Source: Desulfobulbaceae bacterium (GTDB taxonomy: Bacteria; Desulfobacterota; Desulfobulbia; Desulfobulbales; Desulfocapsaceae). From it: a DNA stretch of 64,000 bases. The position numbers and the translations under genes were made by a program. Shown here in pieces: positions 45,198 to 54,281 of the stretch. Every line of letters starts with the position of its first letter. Within the stretch, counting starts at the first letter, position 1. The notes under the pieces were generated by a model. It was given only the letters and a program-made list of their open reading frames with translations. It was not told the origin of the DNA and ran no database searches. The DNA lies in NCBI GenBank assembly GCA_024636345.1, contig JAGXHG010000026.1, forward strand, positions 1 to 64,000, in the 5' to 3' direction.

Positions 45198-46892
45198 CTA
45201 TCCTGCATTCCACATCTGATCCAGCGCCTGCCCCCCCAGCAGCATCGGCGAAACGGGTGCATCTTTTTGCACCCTGACATGAAGCAGTGAAGCCCCCTCT
45301 TCATCCAGCCAATCCCGGACAAGGTCTTCATCAAAGTTCTCCATATGACGAGCAACAACGCCATACGCACTGGCAATGGCGCAGAAATCAGGCGACTTGA
45401 AGTCTCCAGTTGTCGGATCATCGTTAAAGGTTATCTGCTGGAATTGAGAAACGATCCCCAACCGACTATTATTCATCAGGAGGATTTTAACATTCAGGCC
45501 CAACTCTTTTATCAGGGACAGCTCTTGAATATTCATCTGAAAAGAACCGTCACCGTCCACGGCAATGACAAGACGCTGCGGATCAATGCGCTTGACGCCT
45601 AGGGCAATTGGCAGGGCAAACCCCATTGTTCCGTGACCGGCCGATGTGTAAAGCTGCTTGTCAGGGGTGTCGAAAGAGAGATAACGCATCACCCACTGTT
45701 GGTGAGACCCGACTCCTGTGATCACTGCCGACCGTTTATCTCTCGTTAAAGCGTCAACATGGAGCAGCAACTTGTCGGGTGGGACCCCCGGCGCAGTGCC
45801 ATGATCCCCTAAGCTCATGACTCTTTTGTAACCGTTAATGGCCTCTTTCCAGACGGCCCAATCCGGCAGAGAATTTAACTCGAGCATTATTAGCTGCCGA
45901 AGGAATTCTCCGCTATCTGCATATATTTTCATGGCAGGCTCAATTCTTCCTGAACCCAGTTCGGCCTCATCGATATCTACATGGATCACCTTTTTTTGGC
46001 TGAAATGTGCCAGTTCTGATCCCGTCTGGCGGATATCAAGACGGTTGCCGAGGACAAGCACACAATCGGCATCCAGTAGCGTTTTGTTGGCCCAAGGAAA
46101 ACCTGTATGACCCACCCAGCCAACATTCAAGGGATGATCGGTGGGAAGAACACCAATGCCACGGATACTTGACAGCAAAGGGATTCCTCCTCGCCCCACA
46201 AGTTCCCGGACCAGCGCCTCTTTTCCCCGACATCCTCCTCCGACAAGGACAACAGGACGCTCTGCCGCCATTAAAAGGGAAAAGACTTCCTGAACAGGAA
46301 AAATCTGCCCATCAGGTGAAACCGAGGGTCCACCGCTTGACAGGAGCAGAGGTTCAAAGGCATCTAGCAACTCCGGGGCAATCTTTTCCAACTGAACATT
46401 CATGGGGAGATCAATTAACACCGGTCCCGGACGTCCATCGCAAGCCAGACTAATAGCCTCTCTGACCACTTTGCCGAGCTCATTTCCGTCAGCGGGCTGG
46501 AAACATCTTTTCGTTATCGGGCCAACCATCTTGAGAATCGGAACCTCCTGAAAGCCCCTCTGTCGCAAGAACTGTGAACGTGAAAGATCCGCCGTCCCCA
46601 CCTGACCCGTAAAAACGACCAGCGGGATACTGTCGTACCAGGCATCAGCCAGACAGGTGATTAGGTTGGTTGCCCCGGGTCCACTCGTTACAGCAACAAA
46701 GGCCGGTGCGGATTGGTGCAGGGCGTCAGCAATTGCCATGTAGCCAGCACCCTGTTCGGTTTTGGGGACGATAAACTCAATTCCGGCCCTTTTACATTCA
46801 TGGAGAAGGGGGGCTATGGTTCCACCAGGGTAAACATAGAGAGAACTACCGAGTTTCTTAATCTGTTTTGCGATAAAAGCCGTAGCGAACAT
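45198..46892 (-). CDS. ThDP-dependent acetolactate synthase-like enzyme
   Basis: A 564-residue protein with the three-domain layout of the acetohydroxyacid synthase family. The N-terminal Pyr domain has E46 (in TEQGAGYM), the glutamate that activates ThDP. A central FAD/DHS-like domain (VLVGGGCRGKEALV) follows. The C-terminal PP domain has GDG at 447-449 and NNSRLGI. The ATG at 46892 has AAGGA upstream and begins the conserved part; an in-frame start at 46955 adds 21 atypical residues. It is unlikely to be housekeeping IlvB: no ilvN or ilvC lies nearby and it heads a glycan operon. It might add a two-carbon unit from pyruvate to a keto sugar, as YerE does. Confidence 0.8.
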   Translation of the reverse strand: MFATAFIAKQIKKLGSSLYVYPGGTIAPLLHECKRAGIEFIVPKTEQGAGYMAIADALHQSAPAFVAVTSGPGATNLITCLADAWYDSIPLVVFTGQVGTADLSRSQFLRQRGFQEVPILKMVGPITKRCFQPADGNELGKVVREAISLACDGRPGPVLIDLPMNVQLEKIAPELLDAFEPLLLSSGGPSVSPDGQIFPVQEVFSLLMAAERPVVLVGGGCRGKEALVRELVGRGGIPLLSSIRGIGVLPTDHPLNVGWVGHTGFPWANKTLLDADCVLVLGNRLDIRQTGSELAHFSQKKVIHVDIDEAELGSGRIEPAMKIYADSGEFLRQLIMLELNSLPDWAVWKEAINGYKRVMSLGDHGTAPGVPPDKLLLHVDALTRDKRSAVITGVGSHQQWVMRYLSFDTPDKQLYTSAGHGTMGFALPIALGVKRIDPQRLVIAVDGDGSFQMNIQELSLIKELGLNVKILLMNNSRLGIVSQFQQITFNDDPTTGDFKSPDFCAIASAYGVVARHMENFDEDLVRDWLDEEGASLLHVRVQKDAPVSPMLLGGQALDQMWNAG

Positions 46893-47338
46893 AGACCAGT
46901 CCTTACCCTGAAATGAGTTTTTAAAAAAAAGATCATATACATGAGAAATCAACAAACTCTAGAATAACAGTTTGCCCGTAATCCCTAAAAAAAACAACTC
47001 CGAAGAAATAAAATCCGAAAGAACAACCTTCCAATCTTATCCATAGTCTCTTAACTCCATCAGAATAGCCGAGAAATATGCCCAGAACCGTGAGGATTCA
47101 TTCAAGCTACGAATGAGAGAATCAGATATGTTCAATTCAAGAATGGATAACGACTTAATTTCTTAAAGGAAGGCGAACCTGGCAGGCCTGCCGTTTGAGA
47201 ATGATTTTTTCACCCACCTAACTTGACTATAACTCTTTTTTATTGTTTTAATTAATAAATTTCAATACTGTTAACATCTCGTTTTTGTTTTGATCATTTC
47301 TACAGCTTCTCATTCTAGACTCAACCGGACGGTATTTT
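46893..47338. promoter_or_regulatory. Divergent intergenic region between the two glycan operons
   Basis: 446 bases separating the ThDP operon (left) from rfbF (right). For rfbF, TTGACT (47224-47229), 18 bases and TTTAAT (47248-47253) form a plausible sigma-70 promoter. A perfect 12-base palindrome, GGCAGGCCTGCC, lies at 47181-47192 and could be an operator. I see no convincing minus-strand promoter, no ORF of note and no RNA gene. The region is AT-rich. Confidence 0.5.
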
Positions 47339-48118
47339 ATGAAAGTTGTTATCTTAGCAGGTGGCTTGGGCACAAGAATATCGGAAGAGTCATTTCTGAG
47401 ACCGAAACCAATGATCGAAATCGGCGGCAAGCCGATTCTCTGGCACATCATGAAAATCTTTGAAGCGCAGGGGTTCAGAGACTTCATCATTTGCCTCGGC
47501 TACAAAGGCTACATGATCAAGGATTATTTCATTAACTACTATCTTTACAACTCCGATGTCACGATCGATCTCGCCAGCAACAGCCTGAATATTCACCGTA
47601 CAAACTCCGAAAATTTTAAAGTCACTCTAGTGGAAACAGGCCTGCACACCCTTACGGCCGGACGACTGAAGCAGGTCCGTCGCTACCTTGGCCAAGAAGA
47701 TTTTCTCATGACTTACGGCGATGGCTTGGCCGATGTCGACCTTCAGAAGCTCGTTGCCTTTCATAAAAAACAGAAAAAGCTGGCCACGGTCACGACCGTT
47801 CAGCCGGCGGGACGTTTCGGACTCGTCGGTGTTGATCAAAATGACATTGTCACCCATTTCCAAGAAAAACCCCTGGGAGATGGTGGTTGGATCAACGGCG
47901 GATTTTTTGTCATGAGCCCTGGCATTTTCCCCTATCTACCGGAAAACGCTGATGCCCAGATGCTGGAGCAGGACACTCTGGAGGGCCTCGCCCGTGATCA
48001 ACAACTCGCGGCTTTCAAGCACCATGGTTTCTGGAAATGCATGGATGCACTCAGAGATAAAGAGGATCTTGAAAGACTCTGGAATTCAGGACATCCTGCC
48101 TGGAAATTGTGGCCATGA
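47339..48118 (+). CDS. rfbF: Glucose-1-phosphate cytidylyltransferase
   Basis: A 259-residue nucleotidyltransferase that makes CDP-glucose from CTP and glucose-1-phosphate. The N-terminal AGGLGTRISEESFLRPKPMI is specific to the RfbF/AscA/DdhA group. The LMTYGDGLADVD and ILWHIMKIFE blocks agree, as does the length. It is the first gene of a five-gene CDP-3,6-dideoxyhexose operon; its stop overlaps the rfbG start. Confidence 0.95.
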   Translation: MKVVILAGGLGTRISEESFLRPKPMIEIGGKPILWHIMKIFEAQGFRDFIICLGYKGYMIKDYFINYYLYNSDVTIDLASNSLNIHRTNSENFKVTLVETGLHTLTAGRLKQVRRYLGQEDFLMTYGDGLADVDLQKLVAFHKKQKKLATVTTVQPAGRFGLVGVDQNDIVTHFQEKPLGDGGWINGGFFVMSPGIFPYLPENADAQMLEQDTLEGLARDQQLAAFKHHGFWKCMDALRDKEDLERLWNSGHPAWKLWP

Positions 48119-49200
48119 CAGGAAATTTCTGGCAGGACAAGACTGTTTTCATCACGGGACACACAGGTTTTAAAGGTGGATGGCTGAGCCTATGGCTCGG
48201 ACATCTCGGGGCAAAGGTTTCGGGCTATTCTCTGCCTCCGGCCAGCACCCCCAACCTCTTTGAAGTGATCTCCCTGCAGGAGCTTGTCTCGTCCTGCACC
48301 AACGATATTCGCTCCCTTGAATCCCTAGTCCAGGAAATGCAACAAACGCGGCCGGAAATCGCCTTTCACCTGGCAGCACAACCACTGGTGCGCAAATCCT
48401 ACCAGTCCCCCGTCGAAACCTATGATGTGAATATCATGGGCACCGTCCATTTTCTGGAAGCCGTCCGCCAGACGCCCTCGGTCAAAGTGGCTATTGTCGT
48501 CACATCCGACAAATGCTACGAAAATCGAGATTGGCTCTGGGGATATCGGGAATCCGACACCTTGGGGGGACACGACCCCTACTCAAGCAGCAAAGGGTGT
48601 GCAGAACTGGTTACCTCTGCCTACCGTGACTCCTTTTTGTCACAGGCACAGGTTCAGATTGCCACAGTACGTGCCGGCAACGTGATCGGCGGAGGTGACT
48701 GGTCGGAGGACCGTTTGATCCCTGACATGGTACGCGCCTTCTCTTCAGCACAGAATCTACACATCAGAGCCCCCAAAGCCATCCGTCCGTGGCAGCATGT
48801 ACTGGAACCCTTGAGAGGCTACCTCGTGCTGGCGCAGAAGATGTGGAAAAGAGTCCCTGACTACTGCTGCGGTTGGAATTTTGGACCTTCTGAAAGGGAT
48901 ATCCGCACTGTCGAGGAGGTCATCCGGAAATCTGCCACCCTCTGGGGAGGAGAGGTCCATTGGTCTGTCGCTCCCGGCCCCCATCCACACGAGGCCATGA
49001 GTCTCAAACTAGACTGTTCCAAAGCGATCAGTCTGCTAAAGTGGAGGCCTGTGCTCGACCTGGATGTTGCGCTGGAATGGACCGTCAACTGGTACAAGAC
49101 CCAACAAACAAAAGCCATGAACATGCGAACTCTGACATTGCAGCAGATCACGGCTTACGAAACGCTGGTCCAAAAGCAATCTTCAGGTGAGACACCTTGA
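48115..49200 (+). CDS. rfbG: CDP-glucose 4,6-dehydratase
   Basis: A 361-residue NAD-dependent extended SDR converting CDP-glucose to CDP-4-keto-6-deoxyglucose. [11 protein letters not shown] at the N-terminus is diagnostic for Rfb[12 protein letters not shown] (in VTSDKCYE form) and [12 protein letters not shown] (catalytic Y and K) follow. I take the ATG at 48115, which overlaps the rfbF stop as ATGA, rather than the GTG at 48109. It ends on a TTGA overlap with rfbH. Confidence 0.95.
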   Translation: MTGNFWQDKTVFITGHTGFKGGWLSLWLGHLGAKVSGYSLPPASTPNLFEVISLQELVSSCTNDIRSLESLVQEMQQTRPEIAFHLAAQPLVRKSYQSPVETYDVNIMGTVHFLEAVRQTPSVKVAIVVTSDKCYENRDWLWGYRESDTLGGHDPYSSSKGCAELVTSAYRDSFLSQAQVQIATVRAGNVIGGGDWSEDRLIPDMVRAFSSAQNLHIRAPKAIRPWQHVLEPLRGYLVLAQKMWKRVPDYCCGWNFGPSERDIRTVEEVIRKSATLWGGEVHWSVAPGPHPHEAMSLKLDCSKAISLLKWRPVLDLDVALEWTVNWYKTQQTKAMNMRTLTLQQITAYETLVQKQSSGETP

Positions 49201-50549
49201 CTCAGAATCTGCGCGTAGCATTAAGGGAAAAGGCCATCGAGGCAGCAATGGCCTATCAACAGCAGGTCCAATCTGAAAAAAAGCCCTACACCCCAGGGGA
49301 CTATATCCCCTATGGGGGAAGAGTCTACGATGAAGATGAGATGGCATACCTCATTAACTCATCCCTTGATTTCTGGCTCACCGCCGGGCGCTACGCCGGG
49401 GAATTTGAAGACGAATTCGCCCGCTATCTCGGAACTGCTCACTGTTCACTGGTCAACTCTGGTTCTTCGGCTAATCTGCTCGCCTTCATGGCTCTGACTT
49501 CACCTAAACTCGGTGAAAGACGAATCATACCAGGAGACGAAGTCATTACCATTGCAGCAGGCTTCCCGACCACTGTGGCCCCGATCATCCAGTTTGGAGC
49601 CATTCCAGTCTTTGTCGATGTGACACTGCCAACCTACAATATTGATGTTACCCAGCTCAATGCCGCCCTTTCGGAGCGGACAAGAGCAGTCATGATCGCC
49701 CACACCCTTGGTAACCCCTTCGACCTGCGCGCACTCAAATCCTTCTGTGACCGCCACAATCTCTGGCTGATAGAAGACAACTGCGATGCACTCGGTTCGA
49801 CCTACCTGATCGACGAAGAGTGGAAACGAACAGGAACCATAGGCCACCTTGGCACTTCCAGTTTTTACCCACCTCACCACATGACCATGGGGGAAGGAGG
49901 AGCCGTCTATACCGATGATCCCCTCCTGAAGCGAATTGTCGAGTCGTTCAGAGACTGGGGTCGTGACTGCTGGTGCCCCGGCGGGAGTGACAACAGCTGC
50001 CGCCAGCGCTTCGACAGAAAATACGGAGAGCTCCCCATCGGCTACGACCACAAATATGTCTATTCCCACTTTGGATACAACCTCAAGGCGACAGAAATGC
50101 AGGCGTCCATAGGCTGCGCTCAGCTCAAAAAACTTTCTCGCTTTACCGATGCACGTATAAAAAATTGGCAACAGCTCCATGACGGGTTGCAGGAACTTGG
50201 AGACATCTTCATTCTGCCCCAGGCCACCAAGAATTCAATTCCGTCCTGGTTCGGTTTTCTACTCACGGTCAGACAAGAAGCTCCTTTTGGGAGGGACAAA
50301 ATCGTTCAACACTTGGAAATGAAAGGGATACAAACCCGCATGCTCTTTGCCGGCAACCTCATCAAACACCCATGTTTCGATGAAATGCGCAGCACCGGCC
50401 GAGGATATCGTGTTATTGGAGACCTGCCCACAACCGACCGCATCATGAGAGACACTTTCTGGGTGGGTGTCTACCCCGGTCTCACCCCGGCAATGATCGA
50501 CTATATGATAGAGGCCATTACAGAATTTACAAAGACACCATGCAGCTGA
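49197..50549 (+). CDS. rfbH: CDP-4-keto-6-deoxyglucose 3-dehydrase (E1)
   Basis: A 450-residue PMP- and [2Fe-2S]-dependent dehydrase that, with a reductase (E3), removes the C3 hydroxyl. It has the aminotransferase fold, but the usual PLP lysine is replaced by histidine ([12 protein letters not shown]227/H228), as in true E1. C258, C260 and C268 in the [13 protein letters not shown] stretch match the iron-sulfur binding region. TTG start at 49197 overlaps the rfbG stop. These features predict a 3,6-dideoxy sugar. The E3 reductase gene (rfbI/ascD) is not in the window. Confidence 0.94.
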   Translation: MTQNLRVALREKAIEAAMAYQQQVQSEKKPYTPGDYIPYGGRVYDEDEMAYLINSSLDFWLTAGRYAGEFEDEFARYLGTAHCSLVNSGSSANLLAFMALTSPKLGERRIIPGDEVITIAAGFPTTVAPIIQFGAIPVFVDVTLPTYNIDVTQLNAALSERTRAVMIAHTLGNPFDLRALKSFCDRHNLWLIEDNCDALGSTYLIDEEWKRTGTIGHLGTSSFYPPHHMTMGEGGAVYTDDPLLKRIVESFRDWGRDCWCPGGSDNSCRQRFDRKYGELPIGYDHKYVYSHFGYNLKATEMQASIGCAQLKKLSRFTDARIKNWQQLHDGLQELGDIFILPQATKNSIPSWFGFLLTVRQEAPFGRDKIVQHLEMKGIQTRMLFAGNLIKHPCFDEMRSTGRGYRVIGDLPTTDRIMRDTFWVGVYPGLTPAMIDYMIEAITEFTKTPCS

Positions 50550-51100
50550 CCCTGAACGAAACAGAGCTCCCCGGTTGCTACGAAATCATTCCCAAGATCA
50601 TCGAGGATGACCGGGGGATCTTCGTCAAGACCTTTCATCGTGAGGCATTTTTATCAAAAAACCTCTGCGCTGACTGGCCAGAAGAATATTACTCCGTATC
50701 CCGCAATGGTGTCTTAAGAGGGCTCCATTTCCAAAGCCCTCCACATGATCACAACAAACTGGTATACTGCACCGAAGGAAACATTCTCGATGCCGTGCTG
50801 GACTTAAGACGGGGGGCTCCCACCTTTGGTATGCATTTCCAGATTGAACTCTGCGCAAAGAAGAGAAACATGCTCTACATTCCCAAGGGACTGGCGCACG
50901 GATTTTATGTCACCAGTGCCAGCGCAACCATGCACTACAAAGTATCCAGCCTCTATGCCCCTGAACACGACATGGGGATCAGATGGGATTCAGCGGGCAT
51001 TCCCTGGCCTGACAACCATCCGCACATTTCGTCCCGCGACCTTTCATTCCCTTTGTTGAAGAATTTCGACACCCCCTTCCATTTTGAGAGAATCCGATAA
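50540..51100 (+). CDS. RmlC-like sugar 3,5- or 5-epimerase
   Basis: A 186-residue cupin of the dTDP-4-dehydrorhamnose epimerase family. It has VLRGLHFQ (catalytic histidine), a [10 protein letters not shown] stretch and [12 protein letters not shown]. No rmlA or rmlB is nearby, and it overlaps rfbH by 10 bases. It therefore probably acts on the CDP-4-keto-3,6-dideoxy sugar at C5, like AscE of the ascarylose pathway, giving an L-series product. The assignment to AscE rather than RfbC is from context. Confidence 0.82.
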   Translation: MQLTLNETELPGCYEIIPKIIEDDRGIFVKTFHREAFLSKNLCADWPEEYYSVSRNGVLRGLHFQSPPHDHNKLVYCTEGNILDAVLDLRRGAPTFGMHFQIELCAKKRNMLYIPKGLAHGFYVTSASATMHYKVSSLYAPEHDMGIRWDSAGIPWPDNHPHISSRDLSFPLLKNFDTPFHFERIR

Positions 51101-51107
51101 GGTGTCC

Positions 51108-51965
51108 ATGCACATTCTGATGACAGGAGGGACTGGATTTATTGGCAGACATTTGATCAGGGTACTCCTTGACAGAGGCCACAGGGTCAGTCTCCTCATC
51201 CGTCCCATGCCGAACAGACCAATGAGTTCATGGCCTCAAGGTGTTAGCGTCATCTCTGCCGACATTCATGATGAATCCTTTTATAAGCAGATCCCGAATG
51301 AGCCCTTTGAAGCCTTGGCCCATCTGGCCTGGTCAGACCTGGAAAACTACCGGTCACTCAACCACATGGAGAAGGTGCTTCCAGGAGACATGAAATTTCT
51401 CAAGACAATGGCCGAGAAACAAATCCCGAAAATTTTCGTCTCCGGCACCTGTTTCGAGTATGGTTTGCAAGAGGGGTGTATGTCGGAAACAATGCCCAGC
51501 GCCCCCATCCTCCCCTATGCTCTGGCCAAAGATTTCCTGCGGAAATACCTCCAGGAGCTGCAGAAAAAACATCATTTCCACTTACAATGGGGTAGACTCT
51601 TCTATATGCATGGCCCGGGACAGAGCCAAAAAAGTCTGCTTTCCTTACTCGATCAAGCCATCACAAGAGGAGATAGCATCTTTAATATGTCAGGGGGAGA
51701 GCAGCTCCGCGACTACCTCCCTGTCGAAACAATGGCCGAAAAGATAGCCATGATTCTGGAAAGTGACGATCTGGACGGCATCATCAATATCTGCAGCGGT
51801 AGACCCGTTTCAGTGCGGCATCTTGTCGAACAACACATCAAAAAAGTAAAAGCCTCTATCCAACTGAACCTTGGTTATTACCCCTATCCCGATTATGAGC
51901 CGATGGCCTATTGGGGAAACGATGCGACATTCGAGGCCATGATTAACCAGGTTCCAAATTCATAA
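51108..51965 (+). CDS. NAD(P)-dependent sugar 4-ketoreductase/epimerase (extended SDR)
   Basis: A 285-residue SDR: MTGGTGFIGRHLIRVLL at the N-terminus binds the dinucleotide. The catalytic tyrosine and lysine are in LPYALAKDFLR (YxxxK). It resembles AscF/RfbJ-type reductases that finish CDP-dideoxyhexoses, and its position after the epimerase fits that step. The ATG at 51108 has AAGGTG just upstream; a TTG at 51084 would overlap the epimerase gene. A YerF-like role is also possible if the ThDP enzyme builds a branched sugar. Confidence 0.8.
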   Translation: MHILMTGGTGFIGRHLIRVLLDRGHRVSLLIRPMPNRPMSSWPQGVSVISADIHDESFYKQIPNEPFEALAHLAWSDLENYRSLNHMEKVLPGDMKFLKTMAEKQIPKIFVSGTCFEYGLQEGCMSETMPSAPILPYALAKDFLRKYLQELQKKHHFHLQWGRLFYMHGPGQSQKSLLSLLDQAITRGDSIFNMSGGEQLRDYLPVETMAEKIAMILESDDLDGIINICSGRPVSVRHLVEQHIKKVKASIQLNLGYYPYPDYEPMAYWGNDATFEAMINQVPNS

Positions 51966-51981
51966 GATTGGTATAACAACA

Positions 51982-52998
51982 ATGAAAGCAGAGATCAAAC
52001 CACGCATCAATCAGGAAGGCAGAACCCGTCTCGAAGAAGTGATTCCCCTGGCGACCCCCTTCGTCCTTTTTGTCGATCCCTCCAGCGCATGCAATTTTCG
52101 TTGTAAATTTTGCCCCAATGGAGAGCAAGATCTCATTCGGGCCGCCGGTCGCTGGCAGGGAAATATGGACTTCGACCTCTACAAAAAGATCATCGACGAC
52201 CTCAAAGACTTTGACCAGCCATTAAAAGTTCTTAGACTCTACAAAGAGGGAGAGCCCTTTCTCAACCCCCGCTTTGCCGACATGGTCCGTTACGCCAAAG
52301 ATTCTGGATGTGTCGAATCAATCGACACCACCACCAACGGCTCGCTGCTAACTCCCGAAAGAATCAAGCCAGCCCTGGAGGCAGGACTTGACCGCATCAA
52401 TATCTCTGTGGACGGTCTTAGCGACCAGCAGTTTCTTGAATTTACCCGTACCAAAGTAGACTTTCAAAAGTTCGTGGAAAACATCAAACGGCTTCATGAG
52501 ATGAAAGGGGGCTGTGAGATATGTATCAAAATAGCCGGCGATTTTCTCTCCGACGAAGACAAAGAAATGTTTTACAGCACTTTTGGCAACTACGCCGACC
52601 GAATCTTTATCGAGAACATTGCCCCTTGTTGGCCAGAATTTGACATTCAAGAAAAGCTAGACATCAAAATCACAAAAGGCATCTATAATCAACCCATCAG
52701 TGAAGTGATGACCTGCCCCTACATCTTTTACTCAATGGCGGTCAACTCCGACGGTACGGTCAGCCTCTGTTTTCTCGACTGGGCCAGAAAGCTACAGATC
52801 GGAGATGTAAAAAAAGAGAGCCTCAAAAAGATCTGGCAGGCCCCTCCCATTCATCAGCACCGTTTAAAACACCTGCGAGGCAAAAGAAAGGAGAATGCTG
52901 TCTGCGCTGCCTGTGGTCAGCTATCCCACTGTGCACCCGACAACATCGATCCCTATGCCGCTCATCTGCTAAAAAAGCTTACAACTTTGCGCCCATGA
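51982..52998 (+). CDS. Radical SAM/SPASM domain protein
   Basis: A 338-residue radical SAM enzyme. C37, C41 and C44 form the CxxxCxxC cluster site (in ACNFRCKFC). The C-terminal SPASM region has cysteines in MTCPYIF, SLCFLDW, VCAACGQLSHC. SPASM enzymes modify peptides or sugars using extra iron-sulfur clusters. In this operon the target could be a nucleotide sugar, a glycan or the glycosylated protein. The substrate is unknown. It overlaps the next gene by 4 bases, so it is coupled to the glycosyltransferase. Confidence 0.85.
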   Translation: MKAEIKPRINQEGRTRLEEVIPLATPFVLFVDPSSACNFRCKFCPNGEQDLIRAAGRWQGNMDFDLYKKIIDDLKDFDQPLKVLRLYKEGEPFLNPRFADMVRYAKDSGCVESIDTTTNGSLLTPERIKPALEAGLDRINISVDGLSDQQFLEFTRTKVDFQKFVENIKRLHEMKGGCEICIKIAGDFLSDEDKEMFYSTFGNYADRIFIENIAPCWPEFDIQEKLDIKITKGIYNQPISEVMTCPYIFYSMAVNSDGTVSLCFLDWARKLQIGDVKKESLKKIWQAPPIHQHRLKHLRGKRKENAVCAACGQLSHCAPDNIDPYAAHLLKKLTTLRP

Positions 52999-54281
52999 CC
53001 AAAAAGATTCAGGTACTTCATATAACCGCTCACTTGGGTGGTGGTATTGGTAAAGCCTTGAGCGGCCTGACGCAAAACACTCCAGGCATTTCTCATTCGA
53101 TTGCTTGCCTGGAGCGACCCGAAAAATTTCAGTTCGTTAATCAGATTAAGCAATCAGGAACAGAGGTCATCCTTGCACCATCTCAACGACAGCTGAGAAA
53201 CCTTATTGGAGACGCAGATATCGTCCAGGTTGAGTGGTGGGGGCACCCTGCCATCATGGCCGCCCTGTGCAGCACCCCGCCGCTACCCGCCATGCGACTA
53301 CTCCTCTGGTGCCATGTCTCAGGCCTTCACACCCCTTCCATTCCAGCAGCACTGATAAAAATTGCCCACAGATGTCTTTTTACATCACCGTGTTCACTGA
53401 AAACTGAGGAGGTCCAAGAACTTTCCCCTGAGGAGAGGAAAAAACTGGGGGTTATCCACAGTGCCGGAGGCATTGATGAACTGCCTCTACCTGTTCGCAG
53501 CGTCGAAGAACCTCTGACGGCTGGTTACCTGGGCAGCCTCAACTTCGCGAAGCTTCATCCTGACTATGTCAATTTTCTAGCCAGCGTTACCCTCCCTGAT
53601 TTTCGGGTTCGTATGATTGGAGACGAGACCAACAGAGATATTTTGGAATCTCAGTGCCGCCAGGCTGGTTGTGAAGGAATGTTGGAATTTCGTGGTTATT
53701 GCCATGACATTGTCACCGAACTTAAGAATATCAATGTCATTCCCTACATCCTCAATCCTCAACATTACGGTACGACAGAAAATGCTCTGCTCGAAGCCAT
53801 GGCCATGGGTGTAGTTCCCGTTGTTTTAAACAACCCGGCCGAAGCAAACCTTATCACAAATCGTAAAACAGGCCTTATCGTCAATACCCCTGAGGAATTT
53901 GGCGAGGCCATCAGATGGCTTCATGAGAATCCTTCGGAACGACTGACGTTATCAGAACAAGCCACTAAGGAAGTGAAAAGTCGATTCAGTCTTGATCGAC
54001 TTGAAACAGGCATGAAAGAGCAATATCAAGCAATTATCCAAGAGGAAAAAATTCTCATATCCTTTCAAGAAAAACTGGGAACCGATCCATCGCAGTGGTT
54101 TCTGATGCAACAAAGAGAACCGTCTCTTTTTTCAACACCATCCAATAGATCGGAAATTCCACCCTATTCGTGGCATGGCCTTGTGGAGCAAAAAAAAGGA
54201 TCAGTGCACCATTTTTGCATTTACTTTAATGATAATCAACAGCTCAGGAGTTGGAGTCAATGGCTCTCTACGATGAAATAA
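52995..54281 (+). CDS. Glycosyltransferase, GT4-like
   Basis: A 428-residue GT-B fold enzyme. The glycine-rich N-terminus (HLGGGIGKALSGL) and the C-terminal donor site with YGTTENALLEAMAMGVVPVV (E-x7-E pattern) are typical of family 4. Residues 350-428 form an extra C-terminal segment of no recognised type. It probably transfers the sugar made by this operon. It overlaps the methyltransferase gene downstream by 22 bases. Confidence 0.82.
   Translation: MTKKIQVLHITAHLGGGIGKALSGLTQNTPGISHSIACLERPEKFQFVNQIKQSGTEVILAPSQRQLRNLIGDADIVQVEWWGHPAIMAALCSTPPLPAMRLLLWCHVSGLHTPSIPAALIKIAHRCLFTSPCSLKTEEVQELSPEERKKLGVIHSAGGIDELPLPVRSVEEPLTAGYLGSLNFAKLHPDYVNFLASVTLPDFRVRMIGDETNRDILESQCRQAGCEGMLEFRGYCHDIVTELKNINVIPYILNPQHYGTTENALLEAMAMGVVPVVLNNPAEANLITNRKTGLIVNTPEEFGEAIRWLHENPSERLTLSEQATKEVKSRFSLDRLETGMKEQYQAIIQEEKILISFQEKLGTDPSQWFLMQQREPSLFSTPSNRSEIPPYSWHGLVEQKKGSVHHFCIYFNDNQQLRSWSQWLSTMK

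Noticed and set aside
47181..47192. Palindrome GGCAGGCCTGCC as a confirmed operator
   Set aside because: A single 12-base palindrome could be chance; no regulator gene or second copy is seen.
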